Source: CAZDUZ01 sp964508755
Lineage (GTDB): Bacteria > Patescibacteriota > Dojkabacteria > SC72 > JAFGCJ01
Reading direction: 5' to 3'
Length of the DNA stretch: 19,602 nucleotides
Assembly (NCBI GenBank): GCA_964508755.1
Contig: CAZDUZ010000014.1
Coordinates: 1 to 19,602 of the forward strand
The translations under genes and the position numbers were made by a program. Below are positions 1-7,181 of the stretch, one piece after another; position 1 is the stretch's first letter; each line of letters opens with the position of its first letter. The notes below the pieces were generated by a model, which worked only from the letters and a program-made list of their open reading frames with translations, had not been told where the DNA came from and ran no database searches.

Positions 1-1818
1 CCAGAAGTGAAAGACTTAATTGCGATGGTATCGATAATTATTGACTTGCAGGACGATATTTCAATGTATCGCTTACTAACCCTCCGGAAGAATGTAGTTA
101 CGGCAAGAGAGTATGTTGATCTGCAGCGTCTTGCCCGTAAAAAGCGTCTTTCCATGATTGAGCTTCTTGAGACATTAACCGATGTTCGAGTTGGAATACC
201 AAAGAAAAGTAAATCAAAAGTAAGTCATACAGGGGAAGTAGATAATTCCATTCATGGTCCAATACCTGAAGAAGCTCCACGTGAGAATCTTTCATATCTG
301 AAGGATAGGATGCTTTCATCTCAAGGTAGAGAGTGGGTAACTCTTCTTCTTACCGCTATCGATAAGGCATTGGTACAAGCAGAGGAGGGACTGCCGGTTG
401 GGAGGATTCTGTACGATATGGCTGAGAAGCTTGAGTACTTCAAACCGTATACTGGCGAACAAACCGCCGAAAACGAGTGGAAAGCACAAAATATTGCGGC
501 CTATTTTAAAACGCTTCAAAAATTCGAGCGGGAAAATGATGAACCGACTGTCCGCTCATATATAGACTATCTTCGTTATTCGGTTGAAATCGGTGAAGAT
601 CCACAGGTGGAGGAAGATATGTCAATTGAATTTGATGCTGTAAATATTTCAACTATTCACGGTGCAAAGGGACTTGAATTTCCTGTCGTATTTCTCGTAA
701 GTATGGTGAATGAACGCTTTCCAACGAGAAGAAGAGGAGAGGTCTTGCCGATTCCAGATGCGCTCGTGAAAGAAAGGCTTCCTCAAGGAGATTTTCACAT
801 CCAAGAAGAACGGCGTCTTTGCTATGTAGGGATGACACGGGCGATGGATCGTCTCTATCTTACTTCTGCTGATTATTATGCACAGGCAATTCGCAAGAAG
901 AAACAATCAATTTTTTTGCAAGATACCAATTTAATCATACCAGACGTCAAGTTAGATGGCTCGAAGGAGGGGAAAAACAATGGGGAAGATCTGAGGAGAA
1001 TGGTCGAAACAGAAGGTGAGGGAGTAGTGAAAATTGAGGAACCGATGCGGCGCTCGTTTCTTGCAAAAGTTGAGAAAAATCTGAGCTATTCACATCTTTC
1101 TTCATACGAAAATTGTCCCTACCAGTTCTACTTCAAGTATTTCCTTGAAATTCCGGGGACACCATCTGCGTCAAGGAGTTTTGGACTTACCATACACAAC
1201 ACGTTACGTGAATTCTACGAAAGAATCCGCCGGTCAAAAGCTTCGTTTGAAGGATTTGAAAAGTTTCCCGATCTAGATGATTTGCTTTCTATTTATCGTG
1301 AAAAGTGGCAGGGTGATGGATATGAAAACAGAATCCAGGAAAACAGCCGGTACGCCGCGGGCAAAAAAAGTCTAATAACCTATTATAAAACGCTGTATTC
1401 TGCACAGGACGATCCACTTGAACTTGAATATCATTTCAGGACCTATATTGGTGAGGTGCGTCTTAAGGGTGTAGTGGACCGGATTGACCAAGTCAAAGGA
1501 GGGGTACGAATTTTGGATTACAAGACAGGATCAGCACCTAAAGATGAAAAAGAAGTTAAAAATGATTTACAAGTTCCTATCTATATAATGGGAATTGAGC
1601 AGGCAATGGGGGTGAAGGTAGTTTCTGCGGAATATCTATTCTTGGAGGAAGGAAAGCGGATTGCGGTTCCTATTTCTGATCAAATGCGTGAAAAAGCAGT
1701 AAAAAATGTGGCTGATGCGGTGAGTGAATTGAGAAAATTGAATTTCTCTGCCAAGCCAGGTATGCTGTGCAAGTTCTGCGATTACCGGAATATCTGTGAC
1801 TATGCTATGATGGGCTAG
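1..1818 (+). CDS. UvrD/AddA-type helicase-nuclease, C-terminal part (5' truncated by window)
   Basis: C-terminal 605 residues of a superfamily 1 DNA helicase joined to a RecB-like nuclease. The frame is open to base 1, so the start and Walker A/B motifs lie outside the window; the GTG at 7 is not the real start. Numbered from base 1, helicase motif V is at 218-227 (TIHGAKGLEF) and motif VI at about 269-284 (EERRLCYVGMTRA). After a linker comes a PD-(D/E)xK nuclease with D493 and D506-Y-K508. Four cysteines, C372 (ENCPYQF) and C590, C593, C599 near the C-terminus, have the spacing of the 4Fe-4S cluster of AddB/Dna2-type nucleases. By family knowledge such proteins unwind and resect double-strand ends for recombination. 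Putting helicase and nuclease in one chain resembles AddA, but the Fe-S cluster is normally an AddB trait. Stop is TAG at 1816. Confidence is high for the family, lower for the in vivo role. Confidence 0.9.
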   Translation, partial: PEVKDLIAMVSIIIDLQDDISMYRLLTLRKNVVTAREYVDLQRLARKKRLSMIELLETLTDVRVGIPKKSKSKVSHTGEVDNSIHGPIPEEAPRENLSYLKDRMLSSQGREWVTLLLTAIDKALVQAEEGLPVGRILYDMAEKLEYFKPYTGEQTAENEWKAQNIAAYFKTLQKFERENDEPTVRSYIDYLRYSVEIGEDPQVEEDMSIEFDAVNISTIHGAKGLEFPVVFLVSMVNERFPTRRRGEVLPIPDALVKERLPQGDFHIQEERRLCYVGMTRAMDRLYLTSADYYAQAIRKKKQSIFLQDTNLIIPDVKLDGSKEGKNNGEDLRRMVETEGEGVVKIEEPMRRSFLAKVEKNLSYSHLSSYENCPYQFYFKYFLEIPGTPSASRSFGLTIHNTLREFYERIRRSKASFEGFEKFPDLDDLLSIYREKWQGDGYENRIQENSRYAAGKKSLITYYKTLYSAQDDPLELEYHFRTYIGEVRLKGVVDRIDQVKGGVRILDYKTGSAPKDEKEVKNDLQVPIYIMGIEQAMGVKVVSAEYLFLEEGKRIAVPISDQMREKAVKNVADAVSELRKLNFSAKPGMLCKFCDYRNICDYAMMG

Positions 1819-1820
1819 AA

Positions 1821-1858
1821 AGAGAAGGTTAGACTTGCTACAATACGCACCGTTCTCT
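1821..1858. repeat. Imperfect inverted repeat between helicase gene and pilin array
   Basis: AGAGAAGGT at 1821-1829 pairs with ACCGTTCTCT at 1849-1858 with one bulged base, giving a stem of about 9 bp. The loop contains the extended -10 box at 1836-1844. There is no T-run after the stem, so it is a poor intrinsic terminator; it could be an operator or a 3'-end hairpin of the helicase mRNA. Confidence 0.4.
1836..1844 (+). promoter_or_regulatory. Extended -10 promoter of the pilin array
   Basis: TGCTACAAT at 1836-1844 fits an extended -10 box (TGn followed by TACAAT, 5 of 6 to consensus). No good -35 box is seen, as expected for the extended type. Transcription would begin near 1851, about 26 bases before the GTG at 1877. 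A weaker TATAGG at 1863-1868 would instead give a leaderless start at 1877. Confidence 0.45.
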
Positions 1859-1876
1859 AATTTATAGGACATTTGT

Positions 1877-2233
1877 GTGATCATACCAGCAGCAGAAACA
1901 ATTATGTATCGATTGCTTTCCCAGGTAGTAAATACTCCTTTTGGACCTATTAATGCGAATATGGGAGATGTTGTGTCTACAATAGGGAAAATTGGTGTAT
2001 CTGTTGGCGGTATTGCAGCGATTGGTCTTATGAGTGCCGGCGCAATACGAATATTGACAAGCACTGGGGATCCTGAGAAACTTATGGAAGGACGGGAGAT
2101 GATCACGAACGCACTTATGGGACTGGCTCTCGTCGTACTTGCTCTCTTTGTCTTACAGTTTCTGGGTTGGGATTTATTGGGACTTGGCAGACTTGGAGGG
2201 TATAGTATCCCATTTAATAGTTGGACTCCGTAA
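1877..2233 (+). CDS. VirB2/TrbC-like small membrane protein (pilin-like) 1
   Basis: 118-residue protein, first of six tandem genes with the same plan: a short N-terminus, a TM helix, a polar loop with a G-D-P-x-K type motif, and a second TM helix. Here the helices span about 36-56 and 77-99, with TSTGDPEKLMEG between them. This is the architecture of VirB2/TrbC pilins of type IV secretion systems, widespread in CPR genomes. The start is uncertain. GTG at 1877 gives VIIPAAETI before an in-frame ATG at 1904 (MYRLLSQV); the latter resembles the YQLLSQ stretch of the third array member. No signal peptide is obvious. The next gene begins 2 bases after the stop if its ATG at 2236 is used, so the two are surely cotranscribed. 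The pilin role is inferred from architecture. Confidence 0.75.
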   Translation: MIIPAAETIMYRLLSQVVNTPFGPINANMGDVVSTIGKIGVSVGGIAAIGLMSAGAIRILTSTGDPEKLMEGREMITNALMGLALVVLALFVLQFLGWDLLGLGRLGGYSIPFNSWTP

Positions 2234-2235
2234 TC

Positions 2236-2568
2236 ATGAGCATACACTTGCAGGTTAGCGAAAAATCGAGAAATTTAAAAAACAAGGCTCCCATTATGTT
2301 AGGAGCTATAACGTGGCCGGGAAATATAAACTCAATTTCCGATATCGTTAATAAAATATTGCCAATATTCTATGGTGTGGTAGGGATTGTACTTTTCGGA
2401 CTCCTTCTCTATGGTGGATTTACCTGGCTTACGAGTGCTGGAGATCCCGACAAGATAAAGAAGGCTACTGATACTATGTTTAATGCGGTTATTGGTGTTG
2501 GAATTATTGTCTTTGCATATGTGGCAACCAGAATAATTGCAGGATTTTTCGGAGTGCCCTTAATTTGA
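2236..2568 (+). CDS. VirB2/TrbC-like small membrane protein (pilin-like) 2
   Basis: 110 residues from ATG 2236. A TTG at 2221 in the same frame would overlap the previous gene and is less likely; ATG 2296 (MLGAITW) is another possible start. Two TM helices at about 45-65 and 82-104 flank the loop TSAGDPDKIKKATD, the clearest version of the array's shared motif. By family knowledge VirB2/TrbC subunits sit in the inner membrane as two-helix hairpins and are extracted to form a pilus or channel. No Shine-Dalgarno sequence is visible. It ends with TGA, 12 bases before the next gene, so translation is probably coupled. Confidence 0.75.
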   Translation: MSIHLQVSEKSRNLKNKAPIMLGAITWPGNINSISDIVNKILPIFYGVVGIVLFGLLLYGGFTWLTSAGDPDKIKKATDTMFNAVIGVGIIVFAYVATRIIAGFFGVPLI

Positions 2569-2580
2569 GATGAGATTGAA

Positions 2581-2934
2581 ATGTTAGGATTGAAAGTGTA
2601 TCAGTTGCTTTCTCAAGGAATACTCGGCGGGGGAATCAATCTACCCCCAAATATCCCTGATCGCCCAGATGATGTAATTAATATGATTAAAACCTTGATT
2701 TCTACCGCCTATGCCGTAGCTGGAGTTGCAGCGGTCGTAATGATTATTTATGGGGGGTATACAATACTTGTATCTTCAGGAGAGCCGGATAAAATGCGGA
2801 AGGGGCAGAATACCCTTTTTTACGCGATTATTGGTTTAGTGATAATTGTCTCGTCATCTCTCATTTTCAACTTCGTCGGAAGACTACTCGGTGTTCAGAA
2901 TTTGATTTCTGTATTGAATCTTCCGTTTCTGTAA
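2581..2934 (+). CDS. VirB2/TrbC-like small membrane protein (pilin-like) 3
   Basis: 117 residues, ATG at 2581. A proline-rich stretch (PPNIPDRPDD, about residues 22-31) precedes the first TM helix (about 38-62). The loop VSSGEPDKMRKGQN, with E replacing the usual D, leads to the second TM helix (about 78-100). Same family as its neighbours, and it closes the tightly spaced first half of the array; the next gene follows after about 97 bases with its own putative promoter. GAGATGAGA upstream is at best a very weak ribosome-binding site. The pilin or channel-subunit role is inferred from family resemblance and context. Confidence 0.75.
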   Translation: MLGLKVYQLLSQGILGGGINLPPNIPDRPDDVINMIKTLISTAYAVAGVAAVVMIIYGGYTILVSSGEPDKMRKGQNTLFYAIIGLVIIVSSSLIFNFVGRLLGVQNLISVLNLPFL

Positions 2935-2970
2935 TTGGCGAGTATTTTCTGATCAATGCGTGTAAAGGAC

Positions 2971-3000
2971 TTGCAAATGCACTGGCAAAACTGTTAGATT
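2971..3000 (+). promoter_or_regulatory. Putative promoter of pilin-like gene 4
   Basis: TTGCAA at 2971-2976, then 18 bases, then TAGATT at 2995-3000 preceded by TGT (2992-2994), an extended -10 arrangement. A second option nearer the gene is TTGAAG (2999-3004), 16 bases, TATTTT (3021-3026), which would give a nearly leaderless mRNA for the ATG at 3032. Confidence 0.4.
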
Positions 3001-3031
3001 GAAGTATTAGATTAAATCATTATTTTTTCAC

Positions 3032-3421
3032 ATGTCGAAAATAAACAATATTGCTTGGAAAATTGGGCTTTTTGTACTTTCGGGCCTTGTCTTCCCAATG
3101 CAGGCTGCTGCTGCATCCTGGCTCCCGACTGAAGGACCTGAAGCAGAAAACCTTGATCAACTGATTCGCCTTGGTCTCAACACTGCAATTATTATGGCTG
3201 CTGTCGTTGCTGTCTTCTTCCTTGTATATAACGGGTATCGATACATGACAGCCGCAGGAGATAGCGGAAAGACAGAAGAAGCACAAAAGGGTATCGCAAA
3301 CGCGCTTATCGGCTTGGTCATCTGTATTGCCGCAGCTCTCATTGTCAATTTCGTGCTTGGTAGACTGGGAATGGACACCAAAAATATCGATACGCTGCTT
3401 CCCTTCGTGGTTAACAGCTGA
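3032..3421 (+). CDS. VirB2/TrbC-like pilin with signal peptide (twin A)
   Basis: 129 residues, ATG at 3032. Residues 1-28 look like a signal peptide: lysines, a hydrophobic core, then MQAAAA before SWLPTEGPEA. The mature part has two TM helices (about 47-67 and 87-108) flanking TAAGDSGKTEEAQKG. This is the most typical VirB2 layout in the window: a cleaved leader plus a helical hairpin of about 100 residues. It is a close duplicate of the next gene and the same length. From GLNTA through GRLGM, 67 residues, the two differ at one position (Tyr/Phe in the YNG-R-YM stretch). Duplicated, conserved and individually promoted, this pair is the best candidate for the major pilus subunit (inference). 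Confidence 0.85.
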   Translation: MSKINNIAWKIGLFVLSGLVFPMQAAAASWLPTEGPEAENLDQLIRLGLNTAIIMAAVVAVFFLVYNGYRYMTAAGDSGKTEEAQKGIANALIGLVICIAAALIVNFVLGRLGMDTKNIDTLLPFVVNS

Positions 3422-3464
3422 GAGAGTGAAGTAACCGAAAAGCCTGTTTCTGTGTGCAAACTTC

Positions 3465-3493
3465 TTAACAATGTATCGAAAATTGTGTATACT
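3465..3493 (+). promoter_or_regulatory. Promoter of pilin-like gene 5
   Basis: TTAACA at 3465-3470 (5 of 6 to the -35 consensus), a 17-base spacer, and TATACT at 3488-3493 (5 of 6 to the -10 consensus). The expected start is near 3500, leaving a leader of about 40 bases before the ATG at 3540. It lies between the twins, so twin B can be expressed independently. Confidence 0.6.
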
Positions 3494-3539
3494 TGCCGCA
3501 ATTTACCGAGAGATCATAAATTTACGTAATTTGCTGATA

Positions 3540-3929
3540 ATGAAGAAGATTGCATCGATCTTCGCCCGCGTTTCCTTGTTTATTACCGGGCTTCTTTTCC
3601 TTCCTGCTCAAGTATTGGCTCAAGCCGCTTGGCAACCAACAGAAGGTCCGGAAGCAGATAGTCTTGACGAGCTGATTCGCATTGGACTGAATACTGCAAT
3701 TATTATGGCTGCCGTCGTGGCAGTATTTTTCCTTGTATACAATGGTTTTAGGTACATGACCGCCGCAGGAGATAGCGGAAAGACAGAGGAAGCTCAAAAG
3801 GGTATTGCAAACGCACTCATCGGCTTGGTGATTTGTATAGCCGCAGCCCTCATTGTCAATTTCGTGCTCGGTAGACTTGGTATGGAAGCAAAGCCATTGG
3901 ATACCGCACTTACCTTCTTCTTGGTATAA
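3540..3929 (+). CDS. VirB2/TrbC-like pilin with signal peptide (twin B)
   Basis: 129 residues from ATG 3540 (MKKIASIFARVSLF). The frame extends to 3471, but that start would lie inside the promoter and before the signal peptide. Residues 1-26 form a signal peptide ending near VLAQAA; the mature protein begins AWQPTEGPEA and repeats the two-helix hairpin with TAAGDSGKTEEAQKG. The core is virtually identical to twin A, while signal peptide and C-terminal tail (KPLDTALTFFLV) differ. Many third codon positions in the core differ, so protein sequence has been held constant since an old duplication. Probably a structural subunit of a pilus or secretion channel (inference). Confidence 0.85.
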   Translation: MKKIASIFARVSLFITGLLFLPAQVLAQAAWQPTEGPEADSLDELIRIGLNTAIIMAAVVAVFFLVYNGFRYMTAAGDSGKTEEAQKGIANALIGLVICIAAALIVNFVLGRLGMEAKPLDTALTFFLV

Positions 3930-3966
3930 CGAAGAAGCGAAGGGATATATTAATCTTTGCTGTACT

Positions 3967-4284
3967 ATGATGAATGGTTCTTTAATTACAGCGGTACACG
4001 CGAAAGCAACCCCTCTTTGCGTTATTGATGATTTAATCGTTGGTGTATTTGATAAGATATGGCCGTTTGTTGGGTTAGCTTTGTTTGCAATGTTTTTATA
4101 TGGGGGCACGATGTGGATGCTTTCTTCCGGAGACCCTCAGAAAGTACAGAAGGCGACGGGTACTATTTTATGGGCAGTGGTCGGTTTTGTTATTCTCATG
4201 CTTGTAATGGTGATATTGGGAACTTTTGAGTCAATACTTGGGCTTCCGGCAGGCAGATTAAGAGTCTTTGACCTACCGTGCTGA
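3967..4284 (+). CDS. VirB2/TrbC-like small membrane protein (pilin-like) 6
   Basis: 105 residues from ATG 3967 (or 3970). The open frame begins at 3853, but using that would overlap twin B by 77 bases and add a sequence unlike the family, so the later start is chosen. TM helices at about 27-48 and 64-88 flank LSSGDPQKVQKATG, matching the G-D-P-x-K loop of the array. Last member; it begins 37 bases after twin B and is probably cotranscribed with it. After the TGA stop there are about 120 non-coding bases before the SpoIID-like gene, which has its own promoter. Confidence 0.75.
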   Translation: MMNGSLITAVHAKATPLCVIDDLIVGVFDKIWPFVGLALFAMFLYGGTMWMLSSGDPQKVQKATGTILWAVVGFVILMLVMVILGTFESILGLPAGRLRVFDLPC

Positions 4285-4300
4285 CCGTTTGTTTGATTTT

Positions 4301-4336
4301 TCCCGTATGTTTTTTTTTTGATATCTCTGTACGGGA
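4301..4336. repeat. Inverted repeat with T10 tract in the loop
   Basis: TCCCGTA (4301-4307) and TACGGGA (4330-4336) form a perfect 7-bp stem around a 22-base loop that contains ten consecutive T residues (4310-4319). Because the T-run lies in the loop rather than after the stem it is not a standard terminator. It separates the pilin array from the next gene. Confidence 0.4.
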
Positions 4337-4368
4337 TCTTATCGTGATTAGTGTATGAAGTTTCATAT

Positions 4369-4397
4369 TTGAGCTGCTTTCATATCCCCGTTATAAT
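4369..4397 (+). promoter_or_regulatory. Promoter of the SpoIID-like gene, leaderless geometry
   Basis: TTGAGC at 4369-4374, a 17-base spacer, and a perfect TATAAT at 4392-4397. Only 8 bases separate the -10 box from the ATG at 4406, so transcription should begin at or within 1-3 bases of the start codon. Confidence 0.7.
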
Positions 4398-4405
4398 GAA
4401 AGCAT

Positions 4406-6205
4406 ATGCAGAAACGTGCCCTAACTATAATTCTCTCCGTATTACTTGTCCTTTCGACCGGCTTGTCTCCGTATCAACCTTTGGTTTTCGGACAGGTAAA
4501 TTATGACGACGCAATTCAGGAGAAGGAGAAGGAGAAGCAGAACAAACAAGGGGAGTTGGATGAAAGTAAAGAACGACAATTCCTCTATGAACAGGAAGGT
4601 CTTACCACCCTCCAACGTCTTACTGCTCTTCAGACCGACATTACCAACACTCAAAATGAAATAACGGCAAAAGAAAACCGTCTGGTTGAACTCACGACGG
4701 AGGTTGAGCGAAAGTCTGCAGAATTGGCAGATGCAAAGAAAAAATACGATGGAACCACGCTGTCGCTGTATAAAGAGTCACGGCGTACGATGGTGGAGAT
4801 ATTTTTCTCTTCTGAAGGGGTAGAAGAATTGCTTCGCCAAATGGGATTCCGTAAGTTCGGGATTGGCTTTCTTCTTACAAAAGTGCGAGATTTTCAAAGT
4901 GAGTATCAAAGTCTTGCTGACAGCTATAACGAGCTGTCCAGAGAATCGTCTGAAATGAAAGCTCTCATTGCCCAGCTTCAGGAAATGACACAGATTCTTG
5001 AGAAGGAAAGGCAAATGTATGCTCAGATGATTGCACAAGAGTCATCCCGACAACAACAACTGGTAAGTGAGATAGCCAATATTACTGCGGAGCAATCTCA
5101 ACTAATCGCACAAAAAATGGCAGCCTCGGATACCGGCACGTCTGTTGGCGAATATGAGGACAGTTCTGAAGAGCTTCCCGCACCACCATTTTCTCCGGCT
5201 TTTGCTGTAGCCTCAGTAGGTATTTTTCATAGGCTCGGTCTCAGTCAATACGGAGCATATGGGAGGGCAAAAGCGGGGCAAACAGCGGATCAGATATTGA
5301 TGGCATATTACAATGCTCAGCTGGTACAAAATTTTCCCGTGCCTGAGCAGATTTATGTAAGCGGTCATGGGTGGATGCCGTTTGAGGATCAGTATCTCAA
5401 AGGAATTGCAGAAATGCCTGCATCATGGGCACAAAGTGGGGGATTTGAAGCCTTGAAAGCGCAAGCAATCATTGCGAGGTCATATGCAATCGCATTTACC
5501 AATGGTGGAGTCAATCATATCTGTGCAGATCAGAATTGTCAGGTGTACTACGCTCCTAAGGTTACCGATCCTTCCGCTTCAGAATGGCACCGCGCTGTTG
5601 CTGAAACCAGAGGTCAAGTGTTGGTTAATTCCGCGGGAAACGCTATCTCAGCGTTTTATGTGATGACAGCGGGAGGGTATACTCGTTTACCGGAAGATTT
5701 CGATGTGTTTGGAAAAAAGGGGACCAATCGCGAATATTTAAAAAGAATTGTGGACAAGGCGCCGGACGGAAAAGCCTATGACGGTCCGGGATATGGAGAT
5801 TGTCCCTGGTATCATAAGGTTTGGTACTGCGACGCAGCAAATGCACGTTCAACTGGATGTGTAAGAGATGCACATCCCTGGCTTTCTACTGAGGAAATGC
5901 TGGATTTACTCAATGCTTCTCTTTTACCTGAGAATTACAATTCGTATCTTTCAAACCCATCTCTTGGCGGATGGTCATATGATCAGGTCAGATTAACGTT
6001 GACCTCTCTTGGTGTTTCACCAATTGGTGACATCTCTAATCTGACAATGGTGAATAGTAATGAAGGCTATACATCCACCATTGTAGTGTATACTTCATCT
6101 GGATTGCGGGAAGTCGGTGGAAAACGATTTTATGATGTGTACCGTTTACGTTCTAGAGGTAACTTATGGCTTAAAAGTGGCTTGTATGACATAGTGCAGC
6201 GGTAG
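4406..6205 (+). CDS. Secreted SpoIID-like peptidoglycan lytic protein with N-terminal coiled coil
   Basis: 599 residues. A signal peptide (about 1-29, ending VFGQ) is followed by a long, charged, glutamine-rich coiled coil (about 33-240), reminiscent of the PcsB/CwlO N-terminus. A short proline-rich hinge (LPAPPFSP) leads to a SpoIID domain (about 265-560). SpoIID hallmarks are seen: GLSQYGAYGRAKAG near 278-291, GIAEMP with E336 at the expected catalytic acid, LKAQAIIARSYA near 351-362, and a C373-ADQN-C378-QVYY pair. By family knowledge SpoIID proteins are lytic transglycosylases cutting denuded glycan strands; outside spore formers they act in wall remodelling. The coiled coil probably anchors or regulates it through a partner at the membrane (inference). 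Lying directly after the pilin array, it could open the wall for a pilus or channel, but it has its own promoter and a division role is equally possible. Confidence 0.85.
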   Translation: MQKRALTIILSVLLVLSTGLSPYQPLVFGQVNYDDAIQEKEKEKQNKQGELDESKERQFLYEQEGLTTLQRLTALQTDITNTQNEITAKENRLVELTTEVERKSAELADAKKKYDGTTLSLYKESRRTMVEIFFSSEGVEELLRQMGFRKFGIGFLLTKVRDFQSEYQSLADSYNELSRESSEMKALIAQLQEMTQILEKERQMYAQMIAQESSRQQQLVSEIANITAEQSQLIAQKMAASDTGTSVGEYEDSSEELPAPPFSPAFAVASVGIFHRLGLSQYGAYGRAKAGQTADQILMAYYNAQLVQNFPVPEQIYVSGHGWMPFEDQYLKGIAEMPASWAQSGGFEALKAQAIIARSYAIAFTNGGVNHICADQNCQVYYAPKVTDPSASEWHRAVAETRGQVLVNSAGNAISAFYVMTAGGYTRLPEDFDVFGKKGTNREYLKRIVDKAPDGKAYDGPGYGDCPWYHKVWYCDAANARSTGCVRDAHPWLSTEEMLDLLNASLLPENYNSYLSNPSLGGWSYDQVRLTLTSLGVSPIGDISNLTMVNSNEGYTSTIVVYTSSGLREVGGKRFYDVYRLRSRGNLWLKSGLYDIVQR

Positions 6206-6259
6206 AGATTTATATTTTATCGCAGGATTGCCAGGCTTCGAGGGTAAGTTCATAGAATC

Positions 6260-6288
6260 TTGTTATCTTAGGGTGTTTTTGATATCCT
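6260..6288 (+). promoter_or_regulatory. Putative promoter of the PH-domain gene, leaderless geometry
   Basis: TTGTTA at 6260-6265, 17 bases, TATCCT at 6283-6288 (each 4 of 6 to consensus). Six bases separate the -10 from the ATG at 6295. Boxes are moderate but the geometry repeats that of the SpoIID-like and tsaD genes. Confidence 0.4.
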
Positions 6289-6294
6289 TTCTAT

Positions 6295-6948
6295 ATGCCG
6301 AAAACTACGAGTAAGAAAGCCGCTGCAATCGTTCCCATAAAAAGTTTAACCGCGTTAAAAAAGGCTCTTGGACATATTAAAAATGCTCCTCCTCCGCAAC
6401 CTATGGCTGCATTTGCGGCTTTTCCTTCTGCTACGACCTTTCAGGGACAGGATACTGATGAGCATATCGTATTGCTTTTGCGGCAGCATCCTGCGGTTTT
6501 TATTCCTCGCGGGATCATCTTACTGTTTATGGTTATCCTTCCTTTTGTACTATTACCGCTTCTTGGCACGATTAATTTTGAGCTTGGGGCGGGAGATACG
6601 GTGTTTGCCATTGGTGTTGTAATACTCTGGTTAATGATCTGTATCAGTTATGTATTTATCACGTTTTTTATGTGGTTTTTTAACGTTAATATCGTTACAA
6701 ATCAGCGGATTATTGATGTGGATTTTCATCAACTCTTTGATCACCGCGTTTCGGAGTGTCAGTTAGAAAAAATTCAGGATGTCACACATAGCAGTGTGGG
6801 AATGTGGGCTGTTGTTTTTGATTTTGGCACGGTCTATATTCAAACTGCAGCTGAACAACGAGAGTTTGATTTTCTCAATGTACCTCGTCCTCGAGATGTT
6901 CAGGATACGATAAATGATTTGATTGAACTTAAACAACAGCAACCATGA
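6295..6948 (+). CDS. Bacterial PH-domain (YdbS/YdbT-like) membrane protein
   Basis: 217 residues. A basic, alanine/proline-rich N-terminus (1-50) precedes EHIVLLLRQHPAVFIPRG, two TM helices (about 72-92 and 103-128) and a bacterial PH domain (about 133-212). The domain contains VTNQRIIDVDF and the characteristic LEKIQDVTHSSVGMW. This order (LRxHP, two helices, xxTNxRI, LExIQD) is typical of YdbS-like proteins, common in CPR and Gram-positive bacteria. Their biochemical role is unresolved; they are membrane scaffolds in general. The ATG of the next small gene overlaps its TGA stop (ATGA at 6945-6948), implying translational coupling. Confidence 0.8.
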   Translation: MPKTTSKKAAAIVPIKSLTALKKALGHIKNAPPPQPMAAFAAFPSATTFQGQDTDEHIVLLLRQHPAVFIPRGIILLFMVILPFVLLPLLGTINFELGAGDTVFAIGVVILWLMICISYVFITFFMWFFNVNIVTNQRIIDVDFHQLFDHRVSECQLEKIQDVTHSSVGMWAVVFDFGTVYIQTAAEQREFDFLNVPRPRDVQDTINDLIELKQQQP

Positions 6949-7172
6949 TTGATATTGTAGATATAATGACAATGAAAAACGTGTTTCGTGTACTGATCTT
7001 TGTGATTCTTCTGGGATACAACATTTTCTCCTTGGTCCTCATGTTTCGTATTAGAATCCTTGCTGACACGCTGAAAACTCCCAAGTCCCCCATGGTTTCA
7101 ATGCTTGCGACGGTTCACTTTTTCCTTGTACTTGCCGGAAGCATACTAGTCGCCTTCCTCATATTGTTCTAG
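6945..7172 (+). CDS. Small two-TM membrane protein of unknown function
   Basis: 75 residues, starting at the ATG that overlaps the stop of the PH-domain gene. Two hydrophobic helices (about 13-34 and 51-74) are linked by a basic loop (RIRILADTLKTPKSP). No family is recognised. The 4-base stop/start overlap, and placement 9 bases before the PP2C-like gene, support it being a real operon member. It could be a small partner of the PH-domain protein (inference only). Confidence 0.6.
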   Translation: MIDIVDIMTMKNVFRVLIFVILLGYNIFSLVLMFRIRILADTLKTPKSPMVSMLATVHFFLVLAGSILVAFLILF

Positions 7173-7181
7173 AATGTGGGT

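Noticed and set aside
1636..2247. 203-codon minus-strand frame across the helicase end and first pilin gene
   Set aside because: It runs antisense to two well-supported genes and has no recognisable features.
3471..3539. Longer version of twin B starting at 3471
   Set aside because: This stretch carries the -10 box of the promoter and precedes a standard signal peptide; starting at 3540 gives exactly the length of twin A.
3853..3966. Longer version of pilin-like gene 6 starting at 3853
   Set aside because: It would overlap twin B in another frame for 77 bases and add residues unlike any pilin; the family-like part begins after ATG 3967.
3522..4109. Long minus-strand frames opposite the pilin genes (also 3157-3501 and 3020-3286)
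   Set aside because: They are antisense shadows of the conserved pilin genes; their products resemble nothing and mirror the duplicated + strand sequence.
4310..4319. T10 run after the pilin array as intrinsic terminator
   Set aside because: The T-run sits in the loop of the inverted repeat, not directly after a GC-rich stem.
4406..6205. SpoIID-like gene as evidence for sporulation
   Set aside because: SpoIID domains are common in non-sporulating bacteria, and no other sporulation gene is present.
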